Source: Helicoverpa zea (Eukaryota; Arthropoda; Insecta; Lepidoptera; Noctuidae). Taken from it: a stretch of DNA of 64,000 nt. The notes beneath the pieces were generated by a model that worked only from the letters and a program-made list of their open reading frames with translations, was not told the origin of the DNA and searched no databases. Each line of letters starts with the position of its first letter. Position 1 is the stretch's first letter. Positions 44,301 to 56,459 of the stretch are shown here, piece after piece. Location of the stretch: contig NC_061482.1 in assembly GCF_022581195.2 (NCBI RefSeq), positions 3,472,001 through 3,536,000 of the forward strand, read 5' to 3'. The translations under genes were made by a program, and so were the position numbers.

Positions 44301-47300
44301 ACAACGAAAATTATGCCTGATATAATGACATTGGCACCCAGTCCGCGGCCACCAAGACTACGGCTAGTCTTAAAAAACGCAATCATAACAGGCTCAACAA
44401 GAAAAGTATTAAGAATTTCAGAGTAGCAAAACTAGTTTTTAGTTCGCAAGTTGTTCTCCCAAAAAGGCGGCGGCATATTCTGGATGTTCTTTAAACCTGT
44501 TTGGAACCACATACAAACTAAATATATTAAGTTTCAATTAATTTGAAAATCGCTCCCTATATCAATATCAATATTAATAAATATAATGGTCTACACAAAC
44601 TGCACCGTTTACTTCTTGAATAAAATAGAAATTACGTTTTGCACCAGTTTATCACATTATGCATTCTATTGTTATGGAATCTGCACTAGGTGTATTGACA
44701 TCAATAAGTAAATAAATTATTATCATTCGACTCCTTGAACTCTGTTACGTCATGTTGTACGACAATGTTTACAGTTATTTCCAGTGTCTATGTACGTTAA
44801 TATTGTGCTATTTTGTAGTTTATTTTCTATAACCAGAATTTGGGCCTATAACTCGTGTGTGCAGTTTATCACATGAGTATATCATACGATACCTGATTAT
44901 GTTGCAACTAGTTGGGTACCTACCTAGTTACTTATAAACAATAAATTACAAATCTTTTTTAAAATGCTGTTATCAATTGATCGATAGCACAGGAAAGTCT
45001 AGCAATAATGCCGGAGCATTCAGTATCAGTGATTCATGAACGCGTCGTCGCGACGAGCCGCAATACCGGCAGCAGCGCGCCGCCATTTTCTTTACGCACC
45101 ACGTGTTCATGTGCATTGAATTTGTTGAATGCACATGTGTGTATAATTAGAATAATTTAGAGAATTCATGTCATTTGATAGAGACATTCATACCCTAACA
45201 TACTGTTTAATAATAGTCACAGTCAACAACTCAACAAAGACAAGTTGTAAAGAGTGTATTAAGAATGTGGGCGTGTTCGCGTCAATAGAAAAGCAAACTA
45301 ACTTGTCATACCTGCGGTATTTCGCCATTCTGTATGCCATAGGCAAGTTAGGAAACTTAACACAGCAAGCACCTGATGTGGAAGCCAACCGACGCTATAA
45401 ATTTCACAAGTTCAACAGAAATGTCCACCACAACTCTCGATTTTAATTTAAGATACATCAAGCGTATTACGATTTTTACTACATGCAATAGTTTATTAAA
45501 ATGAATAAAACGACCGGAAAGAGTGATGAACTTAGGCCATTCGTTCCGAGCTGTGGCGCAACTGCGAGTGTTGCCGAGTGACTGAAGAATGAGTGAACCG
45601 CCTCGAACCGAGCTGAGTAGCGGCCGTGTAGCGGACGCGACACGGGTTCAGAACGAACTTGCAATGCAAAACGACTGAATGCCGCTTCGCCCTCCACCTA
45701 CCAACCCGGCGCATACTGATAAAAACAATCCATTCCATTCACTAATCCGCCATTATTATACATCTGCTTTAATCGAAAAACAGAGTAATGAATATCTATT
45801 GAATAATCAATAAATTTGTTGAGAGCCTAAATAACTTGTACCTACTTACGTACAACAAATGACCGATTTTAAGGGTAAATGCTAAATACGAAAAAAGATT
45901 TATGTGGAATCCACATTGTGGATAAGTTACCGACTATTCTTTCGAATTTCAATACTCAATATTACGCATTCAATAAAAAAATTAATTGAGCATACTGAGA
46001 ACGAATAACACTAAATTAATAAATTCCTGTTACCAGGTATAGGTACGAGCTTAGGTAAACTAGAAGTATAAAACTTTTAACTTTTTAGTTTTTCGGAGTG
46101 ACGGATTTTATTTTTGAAAAAAAAAAAATGATAGAAAAGTTTTTGAAAAAATAAAAATGATTATGTAGCGTTTAATTAAAATTATTTTGCTGTAGGTGAA
46201 TCTTACAGATTTTTTTTTTCTATTTTTGTATGACTTTTTTATATTATTTTTGAAAATTGTTTAAGTTTAAGTGTGTACCTACTTGTAAGGTATTTGTTGA
46301 TTGTCTTCTTCCTCCTGCCCTATTCCCAAATTTTATTTGGGGTCGGCGCAATATGACATCCTCTCCCATTTTCCCCTGTCACTCGTCATACTGACACTCA
46401 CTCTCTTCTCATTCATGTCATCTTTCAGGCAATCTATCCATCTTTTCTTAGGTCTTCCTTTTCATCCATATTTAGCACACGCTTGCTTGCATGCGTATCA
46501 TCCCTCCTCATTATTACATGCCCATACCATGACAATCTTGATTGTATTTTTAAGAAAATTACTTTCGCAAATAAAAATCTCATTTTTAGAAAAAATCCAA
46601 AGCTCCACTCAACTTAAAATGTGCCCCTTTTGCGAAGAACCCCAGTTGCGAAGTGTGCCAATGGAGAAGTGCACCATTTGCGAAGTGCACTATTTGAACA
46701 TGGTGTACATACAAGTTGAGAAGAGCACCAAATGCGTCAAACCCTATATAAAGTTCGTTGTCCTCTATAAATATTTTTGGCAAAGTCATGTGGCAGTTTG
46801 ATTTTTCGGCTATATCTCTAAATACTAGGTAAGTTACACGCATTTTAGACTTTTACTATGTTATAGTAGCATGTACCTAAACACTTTTTGTCGTTATGCA
46901 AGTTGCACTTTAAAAAGTGCTACCGGTCGGTAATGGGATGTTTATTATTTAAAAAATACAATAATGTTATCCTATCAACCTTCTAAAGTAATATGTATTC
47001 AGGCTTTTCTGATGCTCAAGCGACTCGTAAGCAGTAAAAACAGAAATGGAATAACTGTCGTAAATAATCCTCAGTAGGTAACCAGAGCAGGAACACTATG
47101 GACAGGAACACTATGGATGGAGTCTCGTATAACTTTAGAACAAATTGTACTCAACATTGCAGCATTCAATACTAGGACAAAACTCCCTAACTCCTATACT
47201 TTACCTCCCACACCCAACAGACAGGACAAACAAATTTAGGAATTTATACGGATGGGGGGAAGAAACTGTAATCCAAACCAAAAAATTCTAATACGTGGTT

Positions 47301-50300
47301 TGGTTCTCGTGGATTTCACCTTCTCCCTATTTTTAAAATAATAGACCAATTAAAAGATGGTTTATGTCGCAATATTATCAGAAATAAATGGAATGTGGTT
47401 ATCCCCACTACACCCATAATTAAAATTTTCTATTCCTAGGTAGTTAATTAACACTATGAAAATATGCCCAGTAGTCACAGGGGTTATCAAAAAAATATAA
47501 GAGAATTGGTTATCTGTGTTGTTCTGAGTATAGACGCTAACGAGTTTCGTTCTCTCATGCTGTGCCCTCCGGTCTAACGCCGACCTGGACAGCCAATCAA
47601 ACGAGGTTCCTCGGTCTCCATTGATCACAAAGTAAATCGGAGATGAGTAATGGTGGCTCACCCCCGGAGCACTCTGTTACATCAGCAGAACCACGAGGTC
47701 TCTACTCTCAGTCATCCCGCCCTGATGCCTATTTTTTTTTATTTATTTATTCTTGCACATATTTATTACATTTTTAAATATTAAATATAAAAGTAAAAAA
47801 CATTTAAAAAATATAAAAAATAGGTTGCCACCGATATCGGGCACAGGGCCCAAGGTACCGGTGGTTAGGGTCCCAGAGACAGAAACCTCCTCACAATACG
47901 TGCCATATCAAGGAGTACTGCCTTCTGAATCAGTCCCTTGATCCAGCCGCCTAACGAGAGCCTCCTGAGGTGTTCGTCGAGGCTCTTGGCTATTAAACCA
48001 TTGGCCGTAACGACAATCGGCACAATAACAGCCGTGTCGACACTCCACATGGCGACAACCTCGTGCGCTAAGTCGAGATACTTTGTTTCTCTTTCTCTGC
48101 TTTCACGAGGTTCTCGTCATGCGGAACGGCGACATCGATTATCATCGCGCGGCGCGCTAATCGATCTATCACCACTATATCAGGCTTATTGGCTACAATA
48201 GTCCTATATCAGTGATGATAGATCGATCCCAGTACAACGTGATATGGTCCTTTTCGAGAACTGGGTCGGGCGCATACTTGTAGCGCAAGCTGCTTGTGGA
48301 TAATCTTGGCCACTTGGTTATGTCTGTGCAAATATTCACTATTAGCCAAACGAGAACAACCAGATATAATATGCCTGATAGACTCACCCGGATGGTGACA
48401 TGCCCGACATATGTCAACCGTCCCGTCTTTCACGATATATCTCCGGTAGTTATTCGTAAGGATAACTTCGTCCATAATTGCACATACAAACCCTTCGGTT
48501 TCTCCAAACAAGTCACCGCAAGCGTAGCCAAGATACGGACGCATTGAAGTCTACATCGGGGCCATGAAGAGCCCCGAAGAAGCGTCCGTGTAGCTGTTTG
48601 CTCCGCCATACCTCCTTGCGATCATGGGTAGTTAGTACCACAGGTCTGCGCCAGTTCTCATTTGCCAACGATAACGGGGTGAGTCCTTTGTCCACTGCTA
48701 CCATATCACGATGCATACCCGTCGCTTTTGAGAAGATATTCTCTGAGACTGCACACCTCACGGTTGTGGAGCGTCTTTGCATTTAAAAAGCCTCTGATGC
48801 CTTTTTATTATTAGAATGGTCGGTACCCACGGTTTTACGCTTTTCACAAGGCAGTGCACCTTAGCGTCCCGAAATAAATTCAGGTCATCACTGGAACTAC
48901 GTAAGCCGCCAGTAAAAACGCCTTTGTTGCGGTGGAAGCCATTCCCATATGCTCTCTTGGGACTTATGCCAGTGTATTTGAATATAAGAAGTTCCTTCCC
49001 GTGCAACTCATTTGGGTTTTAGTGGTTAATTTGAATAACAATTTTAAATTGTGCAATAAAAACAACAGTTGCTAAGTAATCTGAACAGTGCAGCAACGGC
49101 ACGTGCGCTGGAAAGGGCAGAACCACCTGCCGGCAGGTGCAAAGTCCGCCCGTAACAACTGCGCCGTGATGTACATTATATGCACCATACATTATTATTT
49201 AAGTTTTAGCCAGGAGACTATCATGTAAGGCGATCACTGAGGAACGAAATATACGTATCTTCTTCGTATGTTGTCAAAAATGTTTGCCGCTTTGTTGCAG
49301 CTAGCATTTTAGTCCTTTTTTTGCGCATTTGCGTCAAGTACTAATTGTTACCGCTGTGAAAAGCCTACCCAGGAAAGACACGGTTAGCAAAATGATTCCA
49401 GGTCAATTCGCAGACACCGCACGCAACCGCATCAGATCTTAAAATTTTAGAACTCACCTCCCAACCATCATTATCCTTACTCTACCCTTAACACAATTTA
49501 TTATATGACAAATAATTTTCTGCAGCCATGAACATAACATACATACGTATATCATACGTAATTGAAGTCTTTCAAACAAGTGTTAAACCAGGTCTTTTAA
49601 TGACTAAATGTAGCCAATATTTATTTTTAAGGAAAAATCTGTTAGTTGATTCAGAATAGAATGTCCTGCCCCTGTATTATCCCAAAAATATAGGAAGCTA
49701 TCAAAATTCTTTATTTAATTATTTTTTCCAAAAAATATCTCGACGAATCCTTAGTTTCACGTCTTACAAGTCGGCCGGCAGGATGGCGTTAGATGTGCGT
49801 GTATTATCCGCGACGGACATTTTGTGTGCCACAGACAACTCCTCTCTTAGAAAACCTTCAGCCTTACAATAAATTTGATTTGTAGCAATTAAAAATATAA
49901 TTCGATACTTGACAACAAACTCTGATTTATACTAGCTAGCATAATGAATCAATGAAAACCTTTGGACAGACTTCAAAACATAGTTTTAACATTAGAACGT
50001 TGACAAATCTTTATAGGCACTGGGATTTCCTGCATCTGCAAATTGAACAATTTAGTTTCATAAGAACAGCGGCTATAGGTATCTATATGCAAGCTATGCA
50101 CACTTCACATACCGTAATATCTGTCCTGCTTTCTCAAAAGGCAATAGAGCAAGACAACAATGCGAGCAGGCACAAAGGCCCGCGATTGAGCGCGCGGAAC
50201 GTGGTGTCCTTACTGGTGAATCTACTCCGTGCCCAGACTTACTTTCTGTAAAATCAATGTCGAAACCTAGACTATTAGGTGACCTTGAAAGCGTCTGGTG

Positions 50301-52718
50301 GCAGTTCTGTTTCCTTTATCAGAATCTGTTTATTATTACATATTTTATAAGATTGTTTATCTAAGTTTAGGCACTCACACTCTATGGAGTATTATAGGTT
50401 ACGTAACAAATAATCTGCCATACCCTAAATACATGAATATTATGTATAAGTAATATGATGAATAAGTTAATACAGTTTTTGTATACTATTAACAAAGCAT
50501 AGCTGAAAAACCCGTAAGGAGAAAATCCGTATTGTGCATATACCTAGTTGTTAACAACAACTGATGCTAGGTAACAAAATCTTAGGAAAATTTGTTGCTC
50601 CTACAGGTGTAGTGTTTATTTATATGCATTGTAAAACCAAATTACTGTAGATGTGAGGTGTGAGTTAACTGACAACTTATTAAGAGTGTAGAAATATGGT
50701 AGGTACCTAACCTCGTATACACAGGTGATACGCATATAATGATGACAAAGAAAATTAGTAGCTACAGCTGACTTTACATTTATGATTAGGTATTTACCAA
50801 CAATAAAATGATTAGAACTTGTTGTAAAAATATTTTTGCTGTAAGTGATTGCTTCAAGTGGCAGCGGGAAGTTTTTTTAACGGTAACTAATATGCCTCAA
50901 AATAAGTTTAGATGACTTTGTCAAACACCGCAAGTTCTTTCGCAGATAAACAAAAACAAAAAAGAGCGATCTCTTGAGGTCTATTAATAAAGCGATAAAC
51001 AACCTGAGGTCACATTAAAACCTGCTAGGTCTTTTAGGTTTAATATCATCATCTCCCGAGCCTGTTCCCAACTATGTTGGATTCTGCTTCCAATCTACAA
51101 CCGGATGTTGTGGATTGGAAGCTGAGTACAAGTATTTTATAAGGGGCGACTGCCTATCTGACCTCCTTTTTTAACTCCTCCCGCTGTGAGTTAACAGCGG
51201 TGAGGGAGTGTCAGAGTTTTACGGACTAAAAATCCTGTTGCTGACATCTCTTTGAGGAGCGCGTGGAACAACGCGCGCCGCCGACACGGGTCTCTTGTCT
51301 ATGCAGACAGAGGAACGGTGAGCCACCCGAACTCACCACCCACAGACCCACACCTACGGTGGCCAGGAGTCATCTCGCGACACCCGGCGCCCGTGGTGTC
51401 TTCCTGGTTCAGTGCAGAGGGATGAGAGGTGCCAACTCTCAGTCGCTCCACTGTCTTTCTCGAGCATGACTGCTTCGAAGAAACCTCTCGGCCTGGACCA
51501 TGGCTTGACCTAGGGCCGGGCGCGAGAGGTCACCGCTACCTATTGCCTCGACGAGGACACGGCAGTGCCCTTCCTAGGCAGTGCACACCTGGACTGTGTG
51601 CTCACCGTGTCCTCGGGCTGTCCGCATAATGGTGAAGTGAAAGCCCTTGCTCAGTAAGATCATAAAGAAAATAAAGCTATGAGGAAAATAAAAATAACCG
51701 AATGAATAAAATTTGCTTACATAATATTATCAATTAGGTACCTAAGAAGATTTGTATCTAACCTAGAGATAAGTAGTTAAGAAGCCACATAAGGTTAATA
51801 AATTCCTAAAACAGCAACTTCACAGAAATTGTTCAAAATGATTGTAAAATGTTGTGAATGGAAGCAAAAATTTTGAATGAACAAAACTAGTAGGCTATGT
51901 GTTACCCCGCTTTCAACTTAATCAACTTGCTCGATAATATTTTAAATAAATCGTATAAAATCAAAATGAACTTAAAATTCAAAGAACTACCTATGTTGCA
52001 GCAACAATCATACAATTATATATACATTACATATGTAAAAGGCTACTTAATGAAGTTTTGACGTTAAATAAGCGATATTGGTATATTTTATCAGAAAAAC
52101 ATAAAAACAGGTAAACTAACCGGTTACTTATAGAAAAATTATTTTTACCGGTAATTTAATAATCCTGAAAATGGGCGGTTTACCGGTCAAAATGAAAACC
52201 GGGAAACTGGTATTGCATGCCCTACCTTTTACAAATGGTAAGATATTTAATGTAACAGATGATAAAATTGGATGGATAGCTGCTCTTTTATGTGACATAA
52301 TCGTCATAGTAATAAATATTGTTGATTTGTGCCTAAATATTGTAATTTATTTGATACCTACCTAAATGAATTAACTCATTCATCAGGTTTTAAAGATACA
52401 ATCGATACAGCGTTGCGCGAGATGGATAATTATACAAAACAAATGAACATAATATATAGCACAACTAATGCGATTACATAGAAGTAAAGCAAGCACTGTA
52501 AAGTAGTTGAATTAACACTTTTCAAGGAAAACTAATTTTATCTTATGGCACTTTCATAAAAGGTTTCTAGATATACTTCTGGATATAAGAAAAACATAAA
52601 TCGATAGACACAAGTACACAACTAACCTTTGGTCCTGATGATCTTCTGGCTCATATTGATCATGGTCCTCCTGTGACAAACTAAGCTCGCTAAACTGTTG
52701 TTCAACAGAATTAGACAT
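35359..52718 (-). CDS. Imp: Imp, IGF2 mRNA-binding protein homologue
   Basis: Eight coding exons in transcript order: 52718-52627, 42546-42376, 41326-40940, 40860-40617, 40384-40226, 39820-39617, 39530-39267 and 35451-35359. All have GT-AG borders and matching phases (2,2,2,0,0,0,0), giving 537 residues. Residues 1-31 are acidic/Gln-rich. An RRM covers about 35-110 (KVLISGLPLHVRF, then AVFITFETPDQAQQAI). An RGG-like Gly/Arg stretch precedes KH1. The four KH loops read IIGRQG, IIGKGG, IIGTKG and IIGKGG. A Pro/Met-rich linker (299-351) separates KH2 from KH3. The C terminus is SAQRRIRAMVAQ plus a Pro/Gln tail. Vertebrate members have two RRMs; only one is visible here. The family binds mRNAs in cytoplasmic granules and controls their stability, transport and translation. 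Alternative first exons are likely but not proven. Confidence 0.93.
37625..38495. mobile_element. MITE interrupted by a SINE
   Basis: Ends AAGGCTGTGTTCAAACCAAA and mirrored TTTGGTTTAAACACAGCCTT bound 871 bp. Removing the family B SINE and its TSD leaves about 450 bp. Same family as 10879-11065. It lies in the last Imp intron. Confidence 0.75.
37807..38208 (+). mobile_element. Family B SINE, full length with 20-bp TSD
   Basis: The head has A and B boxes (GTGGCCTAGTGGG, GGTTCGATTCC) and the body and tail match the copy at 6480. The 20-bp direct repeat ATGGGTAAACGCTGAGAATT flanks it at 37787-37806 and 38209-38228, so it inserted into the surrounding MITE. Confidence 0.92.
39020..39148. mobile_element. 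129-bp hairpin MITE in the last Imp intron
   Basis: Left arm (ggaccaggccacaacagtgc) and right arm (gcactgttgtggcctggccc) are near-perfect mirrors over about 42 bp. TAA duplicates flank it at 39017-39019 and 39149-39151. It lies 119 bp from the KH4 exon. Confidence 0.8.
41882..42227. mobile_element. MITE of the GATTCTGCTAA family in an Imp intron
   Basis: Starts gattctgctaattttactta and ends ttagcagaatcgggcccc. The same sequence occurs in opposite orientation at 62053-62396 at nearly the same length. It lies between the RRM and KH1 exons. Confidence 0.75.
42780..42990. promoter_or_regulatory. CpG-rich block, candidate internal Imp promoter
   Basis: GC-rich DNA 240 bp upstream of the RRM exon on the minus strand, with AAAATGGCGGAGCTCCGG and its complement motif CCGCCATTTT. 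It could be an alternative first exon of Imp; only position and composition support this. Confidence 0.4.
44012..44217 (+). mobile_element. Family B SINE, 5'-truncated with TSD
   Basis: Begins mid-body at ataaacatccttggcagtcg, so the tRNA head is missing, yet AGGCAGAAGCTAGCC flanks both sides (43997-44011 and 44218-44232). It was truncated during insertion. Confidence 0.88.
45030..45105. promoter_or_regulatory. CpG-rich block with GCCGCCATTTT motif
   Basis: Contains gcgcgccgccattttcttta. On the minus strand the motif reads AAAATGGCGGCGCGCTGCTG, a start-like context followed by a 38-codon open frame. A possible alternative Imp promoter inside intron 1. Confidence 0.33.
45535..45730. promoter_or_regulatory. 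CpG-rich block, candidate promoter
   Basis: GC-rich, TA-poor DNA inside Imp intron 1, next to an ATCCGCCATTATTA motif. Composition only. Confidence 0.3.
46300..46560 (-). mobile_element. LINE 3' fragment
   Basis: Carries the common lepidopteran block tttatttggggtcggcgcaa and catcttttcttaggtcttcc. Dispersed relic, not coding. Confidence 0.5.
47731..49015 (-). mobile_element. Non-LTR retrotransposon 3' part, decayed
   Basis: On the minus strand several frames together cover the region after the RT domain. There is a Cys-His knuckle (CRACHHPGESIRHIISGC) with LANSEYLHRHNQVAKIIH, then a nuclease-like stretch with PDI and IDV acidic residues, then IVRRFLSLGP before a stop at 47865. A TA-rich tail (AATAAATAAATAAAAAAAAA) marks the 3' end near 47731. 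The frame changes show it is dead, and the RT core is missing. It lies in Imp intron 1. Confidence 0.7.
51053..51172 (-). mobile_element. Family B SINE-like tail, diverged
   Basis: Shares cctgttcccaactatgttgg and gactgcctatctgacctcct with family B, but with an internal duplication and many changes. Confidence 0.55.
51173..51640. repeat. GC-rich interspersed repeat, class unclear
   Basis: Contains gggagtgtcagagttttacg and ggtggccaggagtcatctcg, blocks that look like the 3' part of a LINE. A shorter related piece seems to lie at about 47560-47720. Confidence 0.4.
51702..51850 (+). repeat. Dispersed repeat pair, copy 1
   Basis: Shares gatttgtatctaa, agccacataaggtta and aaattgttcaaaat-type blocks in the same order with 55747-55880. 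Confidence 0.45.
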
Positions 52719-52879
52719 TTCACTTGTTTATGTTTGAACGGCCACTTTAATTAAACTTTTAAGGATTTTTAAATACTGATAATATGATTGGAATGTTTTT
52801 TGTTTCGAAGTTTCACCTAACACTATGTAGTTATGTGATGTTGTGGAGCGTGACTTTGATGATCAAAATGATTCGAATT

Positions 52880-53300
52880 TGTATGTATAAGCCGGCCGGC
52901 GCGCACACGTGGTTTGCTTTGAGCTGTTTATTTTTGTATTACATAATATGGTATGATATGATGTAGCAAAGCTCCGTACGGAACGACACCGAGCACAAAG
53001 CGGTGTCGGCGGAGTAGCGACGGACGGTGGCGTCACCGAGCGAGCGGCGAAATCGCTCGGGAGTGCGATGCGGAGAAGGGATGGGCGCGAGTGGCACGTG
53101 TGCGCCGTGCGTACGGTTCGTCGGCTATCGAGATCACTACTCAACTGAGCTGCCTAACTGATGTGACGTGCGTGACTGAACGAAACGAACGACGCAGACT
53201 CTACTCGATTCTTCGCACAATATTTTCTGCGGATTTTGTTTGAGAATGCGCGCGCTGGGCGTGGCTGAGCCGGGGCCCGCGGGGAGAACACGCCACACCT
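52880..53300 (-). promoter_or_regulatory. Imp: CpG-rich region upstream of Imp coding exon 1
   Basis: A GC- and CpG-rich island begins about 160 bp upstream of the Imp start codon, extends over 400 bp and carries no repeat. Its position makes it the best candidate for the main promoter and 5' UTR of Imp. Confidence 0.5.
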
Positions 53301-54404
53301 TAGTGAAGCGCAAGTATCGATCTTAAAGTTATATCGAGTGTAGCAACGGTCAGTGTTGCTAAGGATTTTTATTTTACTGTTGTTGATCTACGAACCATAT
53401 ACTACCCATTATAAATAATATTTTTTATTTGTGTTTAGATATTTAATTATCAATATTGTTATAGAAATATAAATTATATATGTATTAGAAGTACACAACT
53501 GTCAAAATTCTCGATTTGATTATAGAAAGAAGGTTAATTTCAAAAGAAATTTAAAGATATTTTTTACAATTATACAGTATAAAAGATTATGAACGAGTGG
53601 GAACCAACGTTATTGTGAAATGGTTTGCAGATCGATATTATTTAAAGTGTTTCCAAAGCTGGTGTAATGAAACTACGTGTTGCACCAATACCATTTAGGT
53701 ACCTAGTCTACTTAAAAGGGTAGCAGTATAGCAAGACATAGGCTGCATCCCTGCACCCAGAGCCAATTTCAAGTCAAGTGTCAGCAGAAACCTGTTTTTC
53801 TTTGTTTGGTGTCCCTCAAACCATGACGGTGTTTGGCCATAGTTGTTCCAGTGTGAAAATAATATGAAACAGCCCCTTTTCTCATCGGAACTACCTAAAC
53901 ATTTCTAATGTTATTCCTCTTTAAAAGTAATCGAAATCATAGGTAATATTGTACATGAGAATATGATAAGGTTATATTTTTCAGGTTCAGATAAAATTTG
54001 GTGACTACTCGATGTAAACATGGGTTAATGTTTTTTTATTGTTAGCGTTATTTTCTGTATACGAGTGCCATTGCGCAAAACAGCACGAAATTTTGATGCA
54101 GCCCCCAAACTTACAGCGGAATAAGCGAAAGCATTTTCCACTACAAGTTAAGCATAGTATCCAGCTTTGGAATAATTTTAGTGTACAGTGAAGGAACTAT
54201 CTGACTTTATAAGAGTGTTCACAGAACTTTGTAGGTGGGTTAAATTGTTCAGTCATAAAAGACAACGGAAAGAGGATAGTTCATAATTGTTAACATTATT
54301 TCTAATTAATTTGATTATAACTAGTATCGACAAAATGGAACTGATGGTCAATCACTAAGAGCGATAACAGGTTCGTGAAGTATATTTGTTACTGGGTCCG
54401 TGTG
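53301..54404. other. AT-rich DNA, no gene seen
   Basis: No supported exon. Confidence 0.35.
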
Positions 54405-54535
54405 ACGGCGCCCCGCGCCCATGCGTTTTCCACAGCGCTCGGCCGGGGCCCGCGGAGGGCGGTCGCCCGACACCGCCTACTTCGTCTGGTACAGGCGTCG
54501 CCCGCCTCGTGTCCCGCTTCACCTTAAAATTACAA
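54405..54535. promoter_or_regulatory. CpG-rich block, possible upstream promoter
   Basis: Contains ggcgccccgcgcccatgcg and ggtcgcccgacaccgcctac within AT-rich DNA. It could be a further 5' exon of Imp or an unrelated promoter. Confidence 0.3.
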
Positions 54536-55139
54536 GTAGACGAGACGTAGCTCCAAGGAGAAAACGCCCTTCAAATAGCTTATCCTGCCCTTAGAAGAGG
54601 GTTAGGCATAAAGTAACATGGCCCGGGCCCCAACTGATAGCTACTGATAATGTTCCACTACGCGATTCAAATCTAACGACCGGATCAAAACGTTACTAAT
54701 ATTAATTCGTACGATTCAGTACCAGTAGTCACTAAAGCCGGAAGTTACAACGTGACCAGTGAAAATCAAAATTCTAAGTTACAAAAAGTTTGAAATTTAA
54801 TATTTACAACGTATCGACCGATTTTTTTAGGAGGGACGTCGCATACTCGATGCGTGCGTACGAGCGACGAGAACGAGCCCACTAAACACAACACAACGAG
54901 CTCAATCCAGAACGCTTGCACTAAACCGACGCTATACCTACGTATACCTATGTACATACGTCACTGTATGAATCATTATTTTTACTTACACGACGTAGGT
55001 ATACTTACCTACGTATATGCTGGTACGCACAGCTATATTGTACTATATAGGTACTTACTTAATAATTACAATAAGTATTCAGAGAATTACGAGGAACAGT
55101 TCAAATAAGATGGAATGGACCAAGAAATCCTATTTTATT

Positions 55140-55470
55140 TGATAATATAGGTAACTAGGTAGGTCAATTGATAGGTTATGGTTAGGTACCTATACATTAG
55201 TACAGGCATAGGTCATTAGGTATTAGGTCAGGCATATTTAAATATTTTTAATACCTACCTACCTAGGTACTTGACCCGAAAAAGCTGGCAGAATTTTTTG
55301 AGTACCTACCTACTTACCTAACTAGTAGGTACCTACGTAGTTACGTTAACTTAAAACGCTAGATACCTAAGGCTTTAAATCCCAACCTCAACAAGAATGT
55401 AATGACCCGGCTGGTGAGCACCTAGTAGACACCTACCTACCTTGGGCGTGGGCGTACCAATTTATGTTAG
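55140..55470. repeat. TACCTACC low-complexity tract
   Basis: Many scattered copies of TACCTA and TAGGTA on both strands, a frequent low-complexity pattern in Lepidoptera. Confidence 0.7.
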
Positions 55471-55577
55471 GTACCTATCAAAGAATCATCATCAAAATTA
55501 TAAAGCTCCTAGCAGTAGGAACTCCCTACCTACTACTAGCTTTAGGTAAACAAGGTCTTCAAGTTCCCATAAAACCG

Positions 55578-55625
55578 AAAGGGGACTAAATGGCCCCTTA
55601 TAGGACTAAATGGCCCCTTATAGAG
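55578..55625 (+). repeat. 22-bp direct repeat, two copies
   Basis: ggactaaatggccccttata occurs twice in tandem. Confidence 0.85.
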
Positions 55626-55746
55626 TCAATTAATCGTAGGTATGTAAGATCATGCAGTAAGTAAAATACGCACAGGTAACTACCAAATTTATAAAATTTT
55701 ACCTAATGTGAACAGACCGCAACTAGCAAAATCAGAACAACCAAAT

Positions 55747-55880
55747 GAATGGAACTTGCTTATATCACAAATTATTAATTAACATGAGGAAGAATTTGTA
55801 TCTAATATAATTTAGGAGAAACCAAGTAAGGTTCCTATCCAAAAAAAACCTTTTCAAAAACTGTTCAAAATATTTTTACC
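55747..55880 (+). repeat. Dispersed repeat pair, copy 2
   Basis: Counterpart of 51702-51850, with gaatttgtatctaat and aaactgttcaaaatattttt in matching order. Confidence 0.45.
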
Positions 55881-55985
55881 GATTCAAGTCAGTAGCACTG
55901 TAGTAACTATCATTTATCTTTATATGTTTTTGGAAGAGGGTGTTAGTAGAAAATACTTAAAAAACTCTTTAACCCTCGTCTTAAA

Positions 55986-56300
55986 GTCGATTTACAGCAA
56001 ACGAACATAGAGCTAGAGCAGGAGCATTATTTCGTAATCTTTTAGTGTAAATGAAAGCTGAATCCATTTACAGCAAACGAGCATAGAGCTAGAGCTAGAG
56101 CAAGAGCATTGTTTCGTAATCTTTTAGTGTAAATGAAAGCTGAACTTATCCATTTACAGCAAACGAGCATAGAGCTAGAGCTAGAGCAAGAGCATTCTTT
56201 CGTAATCTTTTAGTGTAAAGAAAGCTGAACTTATCCATTTACAGCAAACGAGCATAGAGCTAGAGCAAGAGCATTCTTTCGCAATCTTTTAGTGTACGAA
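55986..56300 (+). repeat. Tandem repeat, about 80-bp unit, four copies
   Basis: The unit begins atttacagcaaacgagcata and includes tcgtaatcttttagtgtaaa. Copies differ mainly in the number of an internal GAGCTA hexamer. Confidence 0.88.
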
Positions 56301-56459
56301 AGCCTTTCGAATGTTCTTTGCTCACTTGAGTCAATTCTGTGGTTGGTATTGGTAGTGATTCGATATGTCCGAGTCTGACAGCGATGCATGTCATTATTGC
56401 AAGTGCTGCATTTATTATATTTCAGAAAAAAACTCAAAAATAAAAGAAAGAAGAGACTT

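Noticed and set aside
46301..46801. 166-codon open frame
   Set aside because: The first half is a LINE 3' relic; the second is imperfect repeats of a gcgaagtgcacc-like motif, with no splice support.
51263..51629. GC-rich open frames
   Set aside because: They lie in an interspersed GC-rich repeat and have no start, splice or domain support.
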